Source of the DNA: Anniella stebbinsi | Lineage: Eukaryota > Chordata > Lepidosauria > Squamata > Anniellidae | Assembly: GCA_029215795.1 (NCBI GenBank) | Contig: JARDYH010000003.1 | Location: 175,348,382-175,412,381 of the forward strand | Reading direction: 5' to 3' | Length of the DNA stretch: 64,000 nt | Shown: piece after piece, positions 47,942-58,781 of the stretch | Layout of the letters: each line of letters starts with the position of its first letter | How positions within the stretch are numbered: position 1 is the stretch's first letter | The notes under the pieces: model-generated | Database searches by the model: none | The model's input: only the letters and a program-made list of their open reading frames with translations | Told to the model about the DNA's origin: nothing | Made by a program: the position numbers and the translations under genes

Positions 47942-48235
47942 AGTGTAATATTATGTATGTCTGCTTAGAAGTAAGTCCCCCTGAGTTCAGTGGGAATTGC
48001 TTCCAGGGAAGTATAGGATCTCAGCTTTAGCAATCCTATGCACACCTAGTTATTATTTATTTATTCTACATTTTTCTACCAAAAAAGGCATTGAAGGCAG
48101 CTTATAGAACCAATTAAAATTAATTAAAACAATAAATTAACATGCAATAAAACATAACAATAACAATTTTTTAAAAAAACAGCAGTTACTTGGGAGTAAG
48201 CTCCTTTGGAACATACAACATAGGACATGTTTAGA
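47942..48235. repeat. Hairpin repeats flanking a LINE tail remnant
   Basis: A 'GAAGTAAGTCCC' hairpin repeat lies at 47942-48036 and a half copy at 48183-48235. Between them is a minus-oriented LINE tail remnant (TTATTTATTCTACATTTTTCTACC, then A-rich) at about 48046-48175. Confidence 0.5.
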
Positions 48236-48527
48236 GCCACACATTAAAATGTAGACACAGTTTGCTGCTCACAATCAGGCTACAAAGTGGGTTATGTTGT
48301 CATCACTACTTTTGAGCAGGCCTGGAGTAGGGCAAGGGAATCCTTGGTACTTAGTGGATCAATGAAACCAATAAGTTCTTCAGAAATATTTTTATATAGC
48401 AATTTCTCTCCCCCACCCATCTCCACTACATGAAAAGCTCTGGAGTATATTGCTGAATTCCCCACTGGTAACACAGGTGGTGGTTCCAGGAATAGTCCTA
48501 GCTTGGGAATTAGATGTCATGGCCAGA

Positions 48528-48789
48528 GCCAGGCCAAGACATTTTGAGGCTTGAGGCAAAGGACAAGATGGCACCTCTACTCACAACCGGGCATAAAATT
48601 TAACCAGATTGGCAGTTAAATCTTACTTCAACATAGACAACGGGACAGTGTCTTGTGCTGCACCTGAGGGCAGCAGGGTAGTTTATGGAGCTCGGGATAG
48701 GCAATGTAGCACCTTGCCACCACTTCCTACGCTTCAGTATCTTCTACCTGAGGCAGCTATCTCATTCTGCCTATGTTAGGGCAGCCCTG
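48528..48789. mobile_element. Candidate hAT-like MITE next to LINE end
   Basis: The left end AGAGCCAGGCCAAGACATTTTG and right end GGCAGCTATCTCATTCTGCCTATGTTAGGGCAGCCCTG fit a known reptile element with GCCTGAGGCA words near both ends. It directly abuts the LINE tail at 48790. The ends are imperfectly complementary and no duplication was seen. Confidence 0.5.
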
Positions 48790-49716
48790 TTTATTTATTT
48801 ATTGCATTTGTATACCGCCCCATAGCCGAAGCTCTCTGGGCGGTTTTCATAAGATTAAAACATTTAAAACAATATACAAAAATTAAAACTGCAAAACATA
48901 CAATATACAAATACATTTAAAACCATTATAATAATTTAAAAAGCTATAAGCCTAAAAAATGAAAACAGACCCAGGCTCATCAGATATTGCTAAATGCCTG
49001 AGAGAAGAGGAAAGTCTTGACCTGGCGCGGAAAAGATAACAATGTTGGCGCCAGGCGGGCCTCGTCGGGGAGATCGTTCCACAATTTGGGGGCCACCACA
49101 GAGAAGGACCTCTCCCTGTTGTCAACCTCCGAGCTTCCCTCGGTGTAGGAACTCGGAGGAGGATCTTAGATGTTGAACGTAGTGTACGTGTAGGTTCATG
49201 TCAGGAGAGGCGTTGCATCAGGTATTGTGGTCCCAAGCCGTGTAAGGCATTATAGGTTAAAACCAGCACCTTGAATTGGGCTCGGAAACATATAGGCAGC
49301 CAACGCAGGCGGGCCAGAGTAGGTCTTATATGTTCGAACCCTCTGGTCCCTGTTATCAATCTGACAGTTGCATTTTGCACAAGCTGCAGCTTCCGAACCA
49401 CCTTCAAAGGCAGCCCCACATAGAGTGCATTGCAGTAATCTAATTTGGAGGTTACCAGAGTTTAGACAACTGAAGCCAGGTTATCCCTGTCCAGATAGGG
49501 GCGTAGCTGGGCCACCAACCGAAGTTGGTAGAAGGCACTCCGTGCCACTGAGGCCACCTGAGCCTCAAGTGGCAGAGATGGTTCTAGGAGAACCCCCAAG
49601 CTACAAACCTGCTCCTTCAGGGGGAGTGCAACCCTATCCAGACCCTCCATCCAGACAGCGAAACTGGATGACAGAAGTTCGCCCATGGGAAGAATTGAGG
49701 AGGCATGGCCATGCAA
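48790..49716 (-). mobile_element. L2/CR1-like LINE, 3' ~930 bp, minus strand
   Basis: The LINE 3' terminus is at 48790 (reverse of GAGCTTCGGCTATGGGGCGG, then AATAAATAAATAAACA). Going inward on the minus strand come the RT C-terminal residues LVQNATVRLITGT, RWLPICFRAQFKVLVLTY and ALHGLGPQYL (plus 49201-49419), then SLGVLLEPSLPLEAQVASVARSAF and LRLVAQLRPYLD (plus 49462-49716). Two frames are separated by a small lesion near 49440. This is the best-preserved LINE in the window and probably the youngest. Confidence 0.9.
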
Positions 49717-49961
49717 ACAGCAATACGCACGAATGTTTTGAAGTGAAAAGCCTTGATTTATACATGTTTAGGGTCCTGCATACCTAGTACAGTGTGTGTA
49801 TGTTATACTTGGATATTTTGTACCCAAATACAAATGACAAAATCAGACTTTCTTTTTTGAAGAGCAGTTGGGATATCCCTGCATGGTGAAAATTCAAGCT
49901 GACTTGATGGGTTAGTAAGATTTCATAAAGCCTTCATCATTCTTTTTTTTAAAAAAATTGT

Positions 49962-50032
49962 TCTACATATGAAAAAAGCCTTTCTCCCCAAAGCATTTAC
50001 TTTGTCTTGCTGGCATCTAGGTTTTGTTCTGC
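49962..50032. repeat. Source-like copy of a segment duplicated at 51608
   Basis: TCTACATATGAAAAAAGCCT, ACTTTGTCTTGCTGGCAT and AGGTTTTGTTCTGC align in order with 51608-51689. Confidence 0.7.
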
Positions 50033-50516
50033 TTCTTGTGAGATTGTAGAAAATAAATTATTTGGCTCAGTGTTTGACAGAACTAAGCTGCTTAAGCTGC
50101 TAGTTATGGCAGTAAAAATACAAGTCAATTATTGCATATTTATTCTTCATATACTTTGTAAACAATTTTATCTATTTTGTGTTCACACACCCTCTTGTGA
50201 TCTCATTAAGGAAGAAGTAGAAGTATGTAACATAATATCTAGTGTTTGTTTTTTCAGATTTATAAAAGGTTTTATGGTAATTCTCTTGTTAGAGAGTCTA
50301 TCATGGAAATGAATATATAATATTGCAGAATGACATTTATATAGGTCTAAATTAGCTCTGTGGTGGCTGAAAAGCCTTTATGATGTTTGGTTTTCCCCAG
50401 GCCACCCTCCTCCCCATGTTCTGTTTCATTCTGAGCCACATTTTAAAAATGTATTATTAATAATATTTTAATTAGATTATCTCTTTTACAATACAAATAA
50501 AATTGGGGGAGGGGTT

Positions 50517-50520
<4 letters not shown>

Positions 50521-50548
<28 letters not shown>
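50521..50548. repeat. (CA)n microsatellite
   Basis: About 14 units. Confidence 0.97.
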
Positions 50549-50550
<2 letters not shown>

Positions 50551-50928
50551 ACTCCCATTGATGCTCAAGCATACATATACATATCAGTGTATAATGACCA
50601 AATATGTATCTGGAAACTGTTGTCTTTAGTAAGCTGCATGTTCAGCTATAGAAAGGGCTATAAGGTTCTCTATCCATTGAAGAGTCAATCATGTTGACTT
50701 GGACTTCCAGTTTTGAAGTATTTTTGCTATCATGAATCCCTTGAAAATCCACTTTCGTTGACTATTTGATACGTCCCAGAGCACAGGAATATAATTCAAA
50801 AGCCATGAACATCAGTGAATTTCAGTTATTTTTTCTAAAGCAAAATTAAGATTGCTCAAACTTTTAGTCATGCTGGAAATGCTCAATAGGAAATGACTAT
50901 ATATGTGCTTGAATAATATGCACACAAA

Positions 50929-51273
50929 GAGCGTCATCACACAGGGGAAATCACGTTTCCTTACAGTTGCTTCTCCACCCCCACTTTTGTCCCTCGTTAC
51001 TTCCTCTTTCTGCCTGGAGGGGAAAGAGGAAGTAAATAAAGACCACGTGACCCATTCAGGGGCTGTTTTTATTGTGCCGCTTTTCCTGCACACAGCAGGA
51101 GATTGTGGCACATTCTGTTTGTTTTTTTAAAATGTTGGTCTATTTTGTGACGGAAAAACAAGCAGAAGGAGTGGGAGGTGTGCAGGAGGTGGACGTCGTC
51201 GTCTAAAGGATGTGCACACATCCGTAAGTGGGCAGTAGCGAGTGTGCAATAAAACACTTGTCTGATGAAACTC
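50929..51273. mobile_element. Unclassified DNA-transposon-like repeat, copy 2
   Basis: Full-length partner of 32506-32854 in the same orientation, with CpG in places where the other copy has TG or CA (for example GACGTCGTCGTC versus GACATCATCATC). Confidence 0.62.
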
Positions 51274-51552
51274 AAAGGCTCGTCCACATGGGAATAACTT
51301 GCGTTTTTAGTTTGGTGCTGTAGTGCACATCAAGAAGCATCAGAGGATGTTCACCTGGAACAGACAGGCATGCTTCTCTTAGGCTATGCTGCATGAAAGA
51401 TTGGAAATCCCATGCTAGCACAACAGCATGGCCCATAGCAATCCCTCTGTCAGCCCCATGGAGAGTGGGGGACCAGTACGCACTGAATTCCTGGACAGCT
51501 GAATTGGGGTGTATCATAAGTACATCTGATGATCAAAGTAAGTTCTGTACCG

Positions 51553-51815
51553 ACATAAGAACATAAGAAGAGCCATGCTGGATCAGACCAAGGGTCCATC
51601 TAGTCCTGCTACATATGAAAACAGCCTCTCTCCCCCCCCCCCCCCAAAAAAAACATTCACTTTGTCTTGCAGGCATATAGGTTTTGTTCCCACAGTGGCC
51701 AACCAGCTGTTGACCAGGGACCCACTAGCAGGACACGGTGCAACAGCACCCTCTTACCCATGTTCCCCAGCAACTGGTATATATAGGCTTACTGCCTCTG
51801 ATACTGGACATGCCT
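51553..51815 (+). repeat. Squamate interspersed repeat, longest copy, with foreign insert
   Basis: Runs AAGAACATAAGAAGAGCCAT, CTGGATCAGACCAAGGGTCC, GTGGCCAACCAGCTGTTG, CTAGCAGGACAC, CCCCAGCAACTGG and ACTGCCTCTGATACTGGA. Between TAGTCCTG and TTCCCACAGTGG lies an ~80-bp segment not normal for the family (51608-51689) and similar to 49962-50032. A run of about 14 C lies at 51631-51644. Confidence 0.75.
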
Positions 51816-51897
51816 TGAGAATACATCTCAATAAGAACTAAACTGTGTGATTCAGCCAAATTTATAAACATTTCAATCCTATTGACTCCACAAGGAT

Positions 51898-51966
51898 AGA
51901 GGCTACAATCCAATCACAATACTACGGGAGTAAGACCCATTGAACGCAGTAGGACATACATCTAAG
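51898..51966. repeat. 'CTTACTTCTGAGTA' hairpin repeat copy
   Basis: AGGCTACAATCC and GGGAGTAAGACCCATTGAAC, with a decayed second arm. Confidence 0.6.
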
Positions 51967-51969
51967 TGA

Positions 51970-53330
51970 TGTGTCCACTTATATCAATATGAATTAGAAA
52001 TGCTTAGTTTTGCCTGTATCGTTACCAGGCTTAATTATTATTTTGGGGTAAGTGTCATCACTGTTTCTGATAAAGGAAAACTGAGAGTGAAATGAGATGA
52101 GTAATCAAATGCCCAGCATATGTCATGTTCAGAGTGTTTATATGGCCAATGGTTATTCAAACTGAATTACCTATTTAATGCTATCATTTCTAAATCATAT
52201 CTTCTTGTGTTTTTTTAAGATAAGTATTCCCAGTTTTGAATGCTAAAGGTGTATATAGGACAGTGCTTTCACATGTTCATAAGCTCAGTACATTTATTAT
52301 TTATAGCACTAAAAAAAGAAGAGTGTAGCCTCAGAATATTATGAAAATTGAATATAAATGACAAAATTTGAGAGTTTTGCCTCTGTGTATAAAATCTGTC
52401 AAAAAAAAAAGACACAGAAAATTCTGACATCTGTTTATCTGTTTATAGCTGTGGAAAGATTACTCATTTTAATTCTTGTTTAAAATGCCATATGAAGAAA
52501 AAGGCATTTGTGCAAACAAGAGTCATATTTGAATTGTAGATCATGTCTCCACCATCTGTGAGAGCTGTTGGTGTTGCAAAATTAATGTGTTAATAAAATC
52601 ACAATAATTTCTCTGAAATAATGGATTCTGAAACCTAGAATGACTATTTTTGAACTTTGGTTTCTAGTGGCTTACAACTGGGAAAACCTTTCACAGCTTA
52701 ATTAGTTCTCCAGCCTTATTTACTTCTTCTTTTTTAAATGGCAATTGGTCATCACCACACCAATAGTAGCACAGAAAATAACTTGCATTTGGTACAGTAA
52801 GGCTGTAATAGTAGGAGGTTTTGTCTTCATTTTTGAAAAGTTGTTAAATAAATTGTTGTCTGCCAAGAAGCTATACAAAAGCATCTAGTGAAGAAGAGTG
52901 GGCAAACAGCTTGGAAAATCTTTCCAGCTTGTTGAAATATCACAGCTTCAGAATACTTGAAATTCACCCAGATTTTATTACTATTTTCTACTTCTTATTT
53001 GGAAGACGAAACTAATGATGTAGGATGCTTTTGATTTTTGTGTACCATTTAATATTCCATCTTTATTATCTACTGCATTTAAATAATTTAAAATGTCAAA
53101 CAGTGTTGTGGTTTATTATAGATTATTTGCAGTCACATGTCTCGAATCCTGGGGTCATTTCCAAGTGTTGCTTGATCTTATTTACATAGCTATATGTAAA
53201 TGTGACAGCAGTACCTAACATGAAAGCCATAATCCAACACAGAATTAAGGGCCCACTGAAATTGAAATCACTGTGCATAACATAGCACTCTTAAAGCTAT
53301 GCTGGGTTGTGAATATACCATATCATTAAA
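51970..53330. other. Exon-proximal intron, repeat-poor
   Basis: AT-rich with no recognisable repeat. The lack of insertions in this block, next to a repeat-dense region, makes it a candidate place for conserved non-coding sequence, but nothing in the sequence alone shows function. Confidence 0.4.
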
Positions 53331-53332
53331 AT

Positions 53333-53562
53333 AATCCTGACATTTATATAGTGCTTTACAGAATAATCCTATACATGTTTACTCAAAAGTCCCATAGTGT
53401 TCAGTATCCATAGTAAGTGTGTTTTGGATTGCAGCCTTAGAGTGTTCCAAGTGCTTCACAAACATTTCTTTTCAGTCCATACAACAACCCCGTACAGTAG
53501 GAGAACATGAATTATACCCTTATTGCAGATGTGGGGAGAACTGGCTTCTTAAGGTCACCTAG
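53333..53562 (-). mobile_element. CORE/MIR-like SINE with nested hairpin repeat
   Basis: Words of an ancient SINE in minus orientation: TATAGTGCTTTACAGA, AGTGCTTCACAAACATT, ACAACAACCCCGTACAGTAGG, TTGCAGATGTGGGGAGA and AAGGTCACCTAG. A hairpin repeat (about 53365-53440, ending GGATTGCAGCCTTA) splits it. Confidence 0.6.
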
Positions 53563-53650
53563 TCTGCAATCTTATATGTGGCTAATAGAGAGTAAATCAC
53601 ACTGAATGCAGTCTGACTTGCTTCTGAGTAAACATTCACAGGATTAGGCT
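53563..53650. repeat. 'CTTACTTCTGAGTA' hairpin repeat copy
   Basis: CTGCAATCTTATATGTGG, then TTGCTTCTGAGTAAACATTCACAGGATTAGGC. Confidence 0.6.
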
Positions 53651-53868
53651 ATTAGTAAATTCATGGCAGAAGTTAAGGTTTGAATGGAAGACTTTCTGAT
53701 TGATAGTGCAGTCGCTTGCCCATTGCAGTACAGCAGTTCTACTATATGCATCACTTTATGTTTCAGTTGTAATTATGGGAAGCAAAGAAAGCCCATTAAA
53801 ACCACTATGCTCTTTCAGAACTTTATGAGTATAGAGCACATAGATACACACATGTTTATGTTCATGTG

Positions 53869-53922
53869 CGCACAGACACACACACATGCATATATATACA
53901 CAGACACAGAGACATACACACA
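53869..53922. repeat. CA-rich low-complexity tract
   Basis: Interrupted CA/TA/CAGA repeats about 285 bp upstream of the splice acceptor. Confidence 0.9.
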
Positions 53923-54164
53923 TGAACCGACACACAGTACTATGCTTTCTAAAGCATCTTAGCACTGTAGATGAAGGCTATATCAAATGTTTAATAGCAA
54001 TTATAGATAAGAATTTACCAAGTATATATACCATTAAGTGAATGATATTTTAGGATCAAAACAAATTTCATGAAATATATTTTTCTTTGATAAGATGTTT
54101 AAAAAGCCATAATGGAAAGTTAAAAAAATTTTTTTAATGCAAATGACGATATAAAAAGGAAATC

Positions 54165-54206
54165 GCTTTTTTTCTTACCTGTTTTGATTTTGTTACTGTG
54201 TTGTAG
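54165..54206 (+). other. 3' splice site of the SOBP exon
   Basis: A pyrimidine-rich tract (T-rich from about 54168) runs into TTGTAG, with the AG at 54205-54206. Reading on from 54207 gives Val-Cys-Asp-Trp-Cys in the same frame as the long SOBP frame, which restores the first cysteine pair of the zinc finger. The exon start is therefore well fixed, and the intron before it is phase 0. Confidence 0.93.
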
Positions 54207-56156
54207 GTATGTGACTGGTGTAAGCACATAAGACACACAAAAGAGTATCTGGATTTTGGGGACGGGGAAAGAAGGCTTCAGTTCTGCAGTGCAAAATGTC
54301 TCAATCAGTACAAAATGGACATTTTCTACAAAGAGACACAGGCCAATCTTCCAGCTGGACTCTGCAGCACATTACATCCTCCAGTCGAAAATAAAGCAGA
54401 AGGCACTGGGGTGCAGCTGCTGACTCCAGATTCTTGGAATATACCGCTAGCAGATGCTCGGAGAAAGGCCCCATCCCCAGTGTCTGCAGCTGGCCAAATT
54501 CAAGGTCCTGGACCATCCGCATCTACCACTGCCTCTCCGCCTGACACTGCCAACTGCTCTATCACTAAAATCCCAACGCCTGTTCCCAAACCTATTCCCA
54601 TCAATGAGAATCCAAATATGCCACCAGTTTCCATTCAGCCACCTGCTAGCATTGTGCCTCCAATTGGTGTCCCACCTCGAAGCCCTCCCATGGTGATGAC
54701 AAACCGTGGGCCTGTCCCCTTGCCCATATTCATGGAACAGCAAATTCTGCAGCAAATTCGTCCACCTTTTATTCGAGGGCCACCTCATCATGCCTCAAAT
54801 CCAAATAGCCCTCTATCCAATCCAATGATTCCTGGAATTGGTCCACCACCAGGTGGTCCTAGAAATATGGGCCCCACCTCCAGCCCTATGCACAGGCCAA
54901 TGCTGTCCCCCCATATTCACCCTCCAACAACCCCAACCATGCCTGGAAACCCCCCAGGTTTATTACCGCCTCCGCCTCCAGGTGTCCCTTTGCCCAGTCT
55001 TCCCTTTCCCCCCGTAAGCATGATGCCAAATGGTCCTATGCCCATGCCACAGATGATGAACTTTGGCTTGCCATCTCTTGCCCCATTGGTGCCACCCCCA
55101 ACCCTGTTAGTGCCATATCCTGTCATTGTTCCTCTTCCAGTTCCTATCCCCATTCCAATCCCCATTCCTCACATCAATGATTCCAAGCCCCCAAATGGTT
55201 TCTCCAGCAATGGGGAAAGCTTCATTCCAAGTACATCTAGCGATGCAACTGGGGCAAAGCCAACAAATAACTCTGCGTCCCCCAGAGATTCGAAACAAGG
55301 GCCTTCCAAGTCCTCTGACTCAACACCAAGCTGCTCAGGCCAGTCGTTAAATCAAACACAAGTGCATCAGGAGCACAGTAAAAATGAAATTGTTGATTTG
55401 ACTGTGAGACCTAGTAGTCCGGTGAACAACAAATTTGGTTTTCCTACAGTACTACAGGGACCACAGGATGGTGTGATAGACTTAACTGTAGGTCACAGGT
55501 CTAGACTACACAATGTTATCCACAGGGCTTTACATGCTCAAGTCAAAGTTGAACATGAAGCTAGCAGTGTTGTAAATCTGACTTTTGGTAGTTCAGATAA
55601 AAGGAATTGCAATAATTGCAGGAACAATTGCAGCCCCACTGAAACAAAAACGTTACCTTGTAGTGACTCAGCTCACTGTGGTCCTATCACACTGGCGACT
55701 GGCACGCCAGAGAATAGTGCAGCTGCAGTTTGCAATGTCATTGTGAATGGCACGAAGGTCCCGGAGGTTTCTAAGAACTCAGAGCAGCCCCAAGAGCAGA
55801 AGAAGCCTCAACCTCTGGAGGAATTGCCAGTGAGTGAGCTGGAGTCTGTTAAGGAAAACAACTGTACGTCGAACTGCCGCCGGGAAGGAGAGTCTGGTAA
55901 GAAGACTGGGGAGGAGCCCCTGTTTGGGGGAGACAAGCAAGATCCCAACCTTAACAATCCTGCAGATGAGGACCATGCATATGCTTTGCGGATGCTACCC
56001 AAAGCAGGCTGTGTCATCCAGCCTGTGCCAAAACCAGCGGAAAAGACTGCTATTGCACCATGCATTATCTCAACGCCAATTCTCAGCACAGGGCCAGAAG
56101 ATCTGGAGCCACCACTGAAAAGGAGGTGTCTCCGAATTCGAAATCAGAATAAGTAA
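54207..56156 (+). CDS. SOBP: SOBP large coding exon (C-terminal ~649 residues)
   Basis: The exon encodes the C-terminal part of sine oculis binding protein homolog, a nuclear cofactor-type protein linked to SIX/sine oculis transcription factors and needed for inner-ear and craniofacial development. I recognise the family from the sequence. The exon opens in frame 0 directly after a splice acceptor, with an FCS-type zinc finger whose ligands are a CxxC pair (exon residues 2 and 5) and a CxxxC pair (27 and 31). A very proline-rich segment follows (about 54540-55180), including an alternating Pro-Ile stretch near 55137-55172. Two SUMO-interacting cores of the form VDLTV/IDLTV lie at 55386-55406 and 55470-55490. 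A basic [12 protein letters not shown] C-terminus, probably a nuclear localisation signal, precedes the TAA at 56154. The frame is open over about 650 codons without a frameshift. The first ATG at 54315 is internal, not a start: upstream exons and the first zinc finger lie outside the window. Confidence 0.97.
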   Translation, partial: VCDWCKHIRHTKEYLDFGDGERRLQFCSAKCLNQYKMDIFYKETQANLPAGLCSTLHPPVENKAEGTGVQLLTPDSWNIPLADARRKAPSPVSAAGQIQGPGPSASTTASPPDTANCSITKIPTPVPKPIPINENPNMPPVSIQPPASIVPPIGVPPRSPPMVMTNRGPVPLPIFMEQQILQQIRPPFIRGPPHHASNPNSPLSNPMIPGIGPPPGGPRNMGPTSSPMHRPMLSPHIHPPTTPTMPGNPPGLLPPPPPGVPLPSLPFPPVSMMPNGPMPMPQMMNFGLPSLAPLVPPPTLLVPYPVIVPLPVPIPIPIPIPHINDSKPPNGFSSNGESFIPSTSSDATGAKPTNNSASPRDSKQGPSKSSDSTPSCSGQSLNQTQVHQEHSKNEIVDLTVRPSSPVNNKFGFPTVLQGPQDGVIDLTVGHRSRLHNVIHRALHAQVKVEHEASSVVNLTFGSSDKRNCNNCRNNCSPTETKTLPCSDSAHCGPITLATGTPENSAAAVCNVIVNGTKVPEVSKNSEQPQEQKKPQPLEELPVSELESVKENNCTSNCRREGESGKKTGEEPLFGGDKQDPNLNNPADEDHAYALRMLPKAGCVIQPVPKPAEKTAIAPCIISTPILSTGPEDLEPPLKRRCLRIRNQNK

Positions 56157-57770
56157 AGGTTTGTGTAATCACTACAGTCTTCTGTGTGAGTAGAATGAAT
56201 ATCAGTGTTTTCAGGTAGGAGTAGAAACATTTAGAAGTGGCCATTTGTGAAATGGGGAGAAAGATTCTGGTTTATGAATTCACCAAAAAAAAGTCATTAT
56301 TTCTGTTTTGTCTTCGTCCTATGGCATCTTTGTATTTGTCTGTTTTACATCCATCAGCAGTGTATATTCCTTTATATTCATGGAATATTCTGTTAGAACT
56401 GTGGCAGGAAAAACTGTGTTGTGGCTTATATCCTAACTTATGGATCTTTTCTTATGACAGTTTTTGAGGCCAGGAAACAGAGCTGATGTGTATAGTTAGG
56501 CCATCTGGATAACAGCAATTCAGCATCTTTGGGGTTAATTAACTCAACATGGGCACTTATTTTTTATTTTTTTATTGTTTTGGGGGGGGGAAGTCTCAGT
56601 GGAGCAATTCTACCATTTCTAATTAAATGAAATTCAAAGCATGCTTCTTCAACATTCATCATATCCACATACACATCCCAAACAAATGCAGGTTCTAAGG
56701 TAGCATAAGTTTTATATTTTATTAAAGAACACGTCCATGTGCTTTGTCTGAGTGGAGATACAAGTTCATATGTTGCTTACAATTTTGTTCTTGCTGCTGC
56801 ATCCCAGTACAATAGGATCACATCTCTGCCATATTTCTCCATTTCCTCTGCCTTTTAAAATGCTCCTTGGACATTATTGTATTGATGTCAAATGTATTTT
56901 TAAATGTTCTTTGGCTAGAGCACCCCAGCATACAAACAATAACTATTAAAAACAACAACAACAGCTGAGCCTTATTTTAACAACAAATAACCAGTCTCTA
57001 CACCTTTATATTAGTACTGTAATACATATTCTAAAGGAATGCTTAATATGCCAGATGTACAATTTGGATTTGGAACAAATTAATGTTCTGCATTTAAAAG
57101 AAATTGTTTCTGTGTTTGTCAAACAGATGTCTCAATTTCTGAATCTGAAATACTGATAACGCTTCAGTATTTGGGTTCTTCTAGATTGAGTCGCTTCCAA
57201 AAAAATTTCTTTTATGAAGCATAGTCAGGGCCCCCTCTATACACACAAACACTTATTTTAATGGCTTTTCCACACAAACAGGTACACAGTTGCGTGTTGG
57301 TTGCAAACTGTCTGCATTCTTCCTACAACATAGCATCTCTATTATGTGGATAACATAGTTTCCAAGCACTAGAAGTATAATATTTTGTATCTCAGAAAAT
57401 GCAATGCTTCGTAGAGATTGTACATCTGTGTCTGTTGTGATTACGAGGGTAGCCAAGGAGTGGCTACTAAAGAGACACGGGCTCTTAAAGGGTTTCATTT
57501 GTGACGGAATCAGTGAAGACACGACTCAACTGCCACTCATACCCTTGCTATTTTTTTAATGTTTAAAATCATGAATTTAATTAGACTTTTAACTAACAGT
57601 AAACAGTGAAAACAATATACATACACATATTTTCTCTTCTACCCACCCAGTTCCACAAAGCAAGCACAACAGTACACAGCACCACTGAAATCACAAGCCA
57701 GGACTCACTCACTATGCATACAATGTCCTATATGTGTTTGGTCTGAACCACCCTTGCTTAGGATTTCTAG
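56157..57770 (+). other. Region after the SOBP stop: 3' UTR or terminal intron
   Basis: This stretch is AT-rich and largely free of recognisable repeats. No AATAAA is seen until 57899, which lies inside a repeat; an ATTAAA variant occurs at 56721. Two possible splice donors sit around the stop codon (GTAAAG at 56153, GTTTGT at 56159), so it may instead be an intron before a non-coding last exon. The sequence does not decide between these. Confidence 0.5.
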
Positions 57771-57774
57771 AGGG

Positions 57775-57945
57775 GTAGCTGTATAGTCTGTTGCAGCAAA
57801 AAGACAAAAACAAAGACTTGTGGCATCTTAAAAACTAACACAATTATTCTGGCATAAGCTTTCATGGACACTTTCATGTCTATGAAAGCTTATGCCAGAA
57901 TAAATTTGCTTGTCTTTAAGTCTCATTGTTGTTTATGATCATCCA
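57775..57945. repeat. Foldback repeat with AAGCTTTCATGGAC arms
   Basis: The left arm (TAGTCTGTTGCAGCAAAAAG, CAAAGACTTGTGGCATCTTA, CTGGCATAAGCTTTCATGGA) is answered by an inverted right arm (CTATGAAAGCTTATGCCAGA, GTCTTTAAG). I recognise it as a common reptile palindromic repeat; ends are approximate. Confidence 0.65.
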
Positions 57946-58178
57946 CAAGACTTAGAAAACTAGCCCAATTCTCCAAGAATGTGTTCTGCTTAAGCTCTCT
58001 AGCTGTTTACACTGAGGGCCGAATTAGATGAGATGTTAGAGAACTGTAATCCAATCTCCTGCTTCTTAAAAAACAGCTACTGGGGGAGAAGGGACATAAT
58101 TAGATTGGGACCATAGTACTAGGAGATATTTAACCTTTTTGTTCTGCACCATTTTTCTAATAAAAATCCCACTACCAT

Positions 58179-58312
58179 GGCAGGATCTACACTACTGCTT
58201 TAAAACGGCTTATAATGATATCGACAACTGTTGGGGCGCATGACACACTCCATATACAGTTTTCAAATCATTTTCAGTGTTATATTCTGCTTGGTGTAGA
58301 TCTGGCCAAAAT
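58179..58312. mobile_element. Short TIR element
   Basis: The left end TGGCAGGATCTACACTACTGC and right end TGCTTGGTGTAGATCTGGCCA are complementary over about 20 bp. ~134 bp, no coding, no duplication recognised. Confidence 0.55.
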
Positions 58313-58549
58313 CTTCTATTTGCCCTGTTAAGTAAAAAAAACCTCTTAATGGGAGACAATAAGCTATTAGGCTTTTCTTAATGGGGACAAGAAGCAGGTT
58401 AGACCTGGAGTATGGCATGGTGCGGGGGAAGGGGAAGCTAAACCCTCCTTCCATCCAGTGCCACAGTTCCAACCCATCTTTTTTAATTTAAAGAGAGAGA
58501 GAGATGGAAAATGTTCAGCACGATCCTATGCATGTTCACGTATACACAT

Positions 58550-58781
58550 TGGCTGCATTCAGACAACATGATAGTCAATGGTGGGGTAATCAACTTTACA
58601 ATTGTTCATCTAGGGGGTACTCCCCACACAGTATGGTAATAAATAATCAACCGTGGTGTGGATTAGGATCAGCGCTGAGTTGACTATGGCAGCATTCGGA
58701 CGACATGATAGTCAATACAACTGACAATTGTCCCCTCCCCCCGTCCCCCCCGTTGATGATTGTGTTGTCTGAATGCAGCCA
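58550..58781. mobile_element. Short TIR element, copy 2 (pair with 42217)
   Basis: 232 bp, starting TGGCTGCATTCAGACAACAT and ending TGTTGTCTGAATGCAGCCA. Very similar inside to the element at 42217; the main differences are a small deletion near the left arm and a C-rich expansion on the right. Confidence 0.82.

Larger units (their letters stand above)
1..54206 (+). other. Upstream SOBP intron (inferred)
   Basis: No other open frame in this span has recognisable protein similarity outside transposon fragments, and none joins to the zinc finger at 54207. SOBP is a long gene with large introns in other vertebrates, so the simplest reading is that most or all of this span is the intron before the large exon. 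A small upstream exon could still be hidden, because short exons cannot be called from sequence alone. Confidence 0.75.

Noticed and set aside
49368..49787. 139-codon plus frame
   Set aside because: It is antisense to the LINE reverse transcriptase on the minus strand, which has clear protein similarity.
54315..54317. ATG at 54315 as the SOBP start codon
   Set aside because: The frame is open upstream to a good splice acceptor and encodes the zinc-finger cysteines, so this Met is internal.
54447..54791. Antisense and alternative-frame open frames over the SOBP exon (also 54917-55165, 55808-56118)
   Set aside because: Shadows of the SOBP frame; their composition follows from the proline codons on the sense strand.
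57899..57904. AATAAA as the SOBP polyadenylation signal
   Set aside because: It lies inside a common foldback repeat 1.7 kb after the stop; there is no downstream support.
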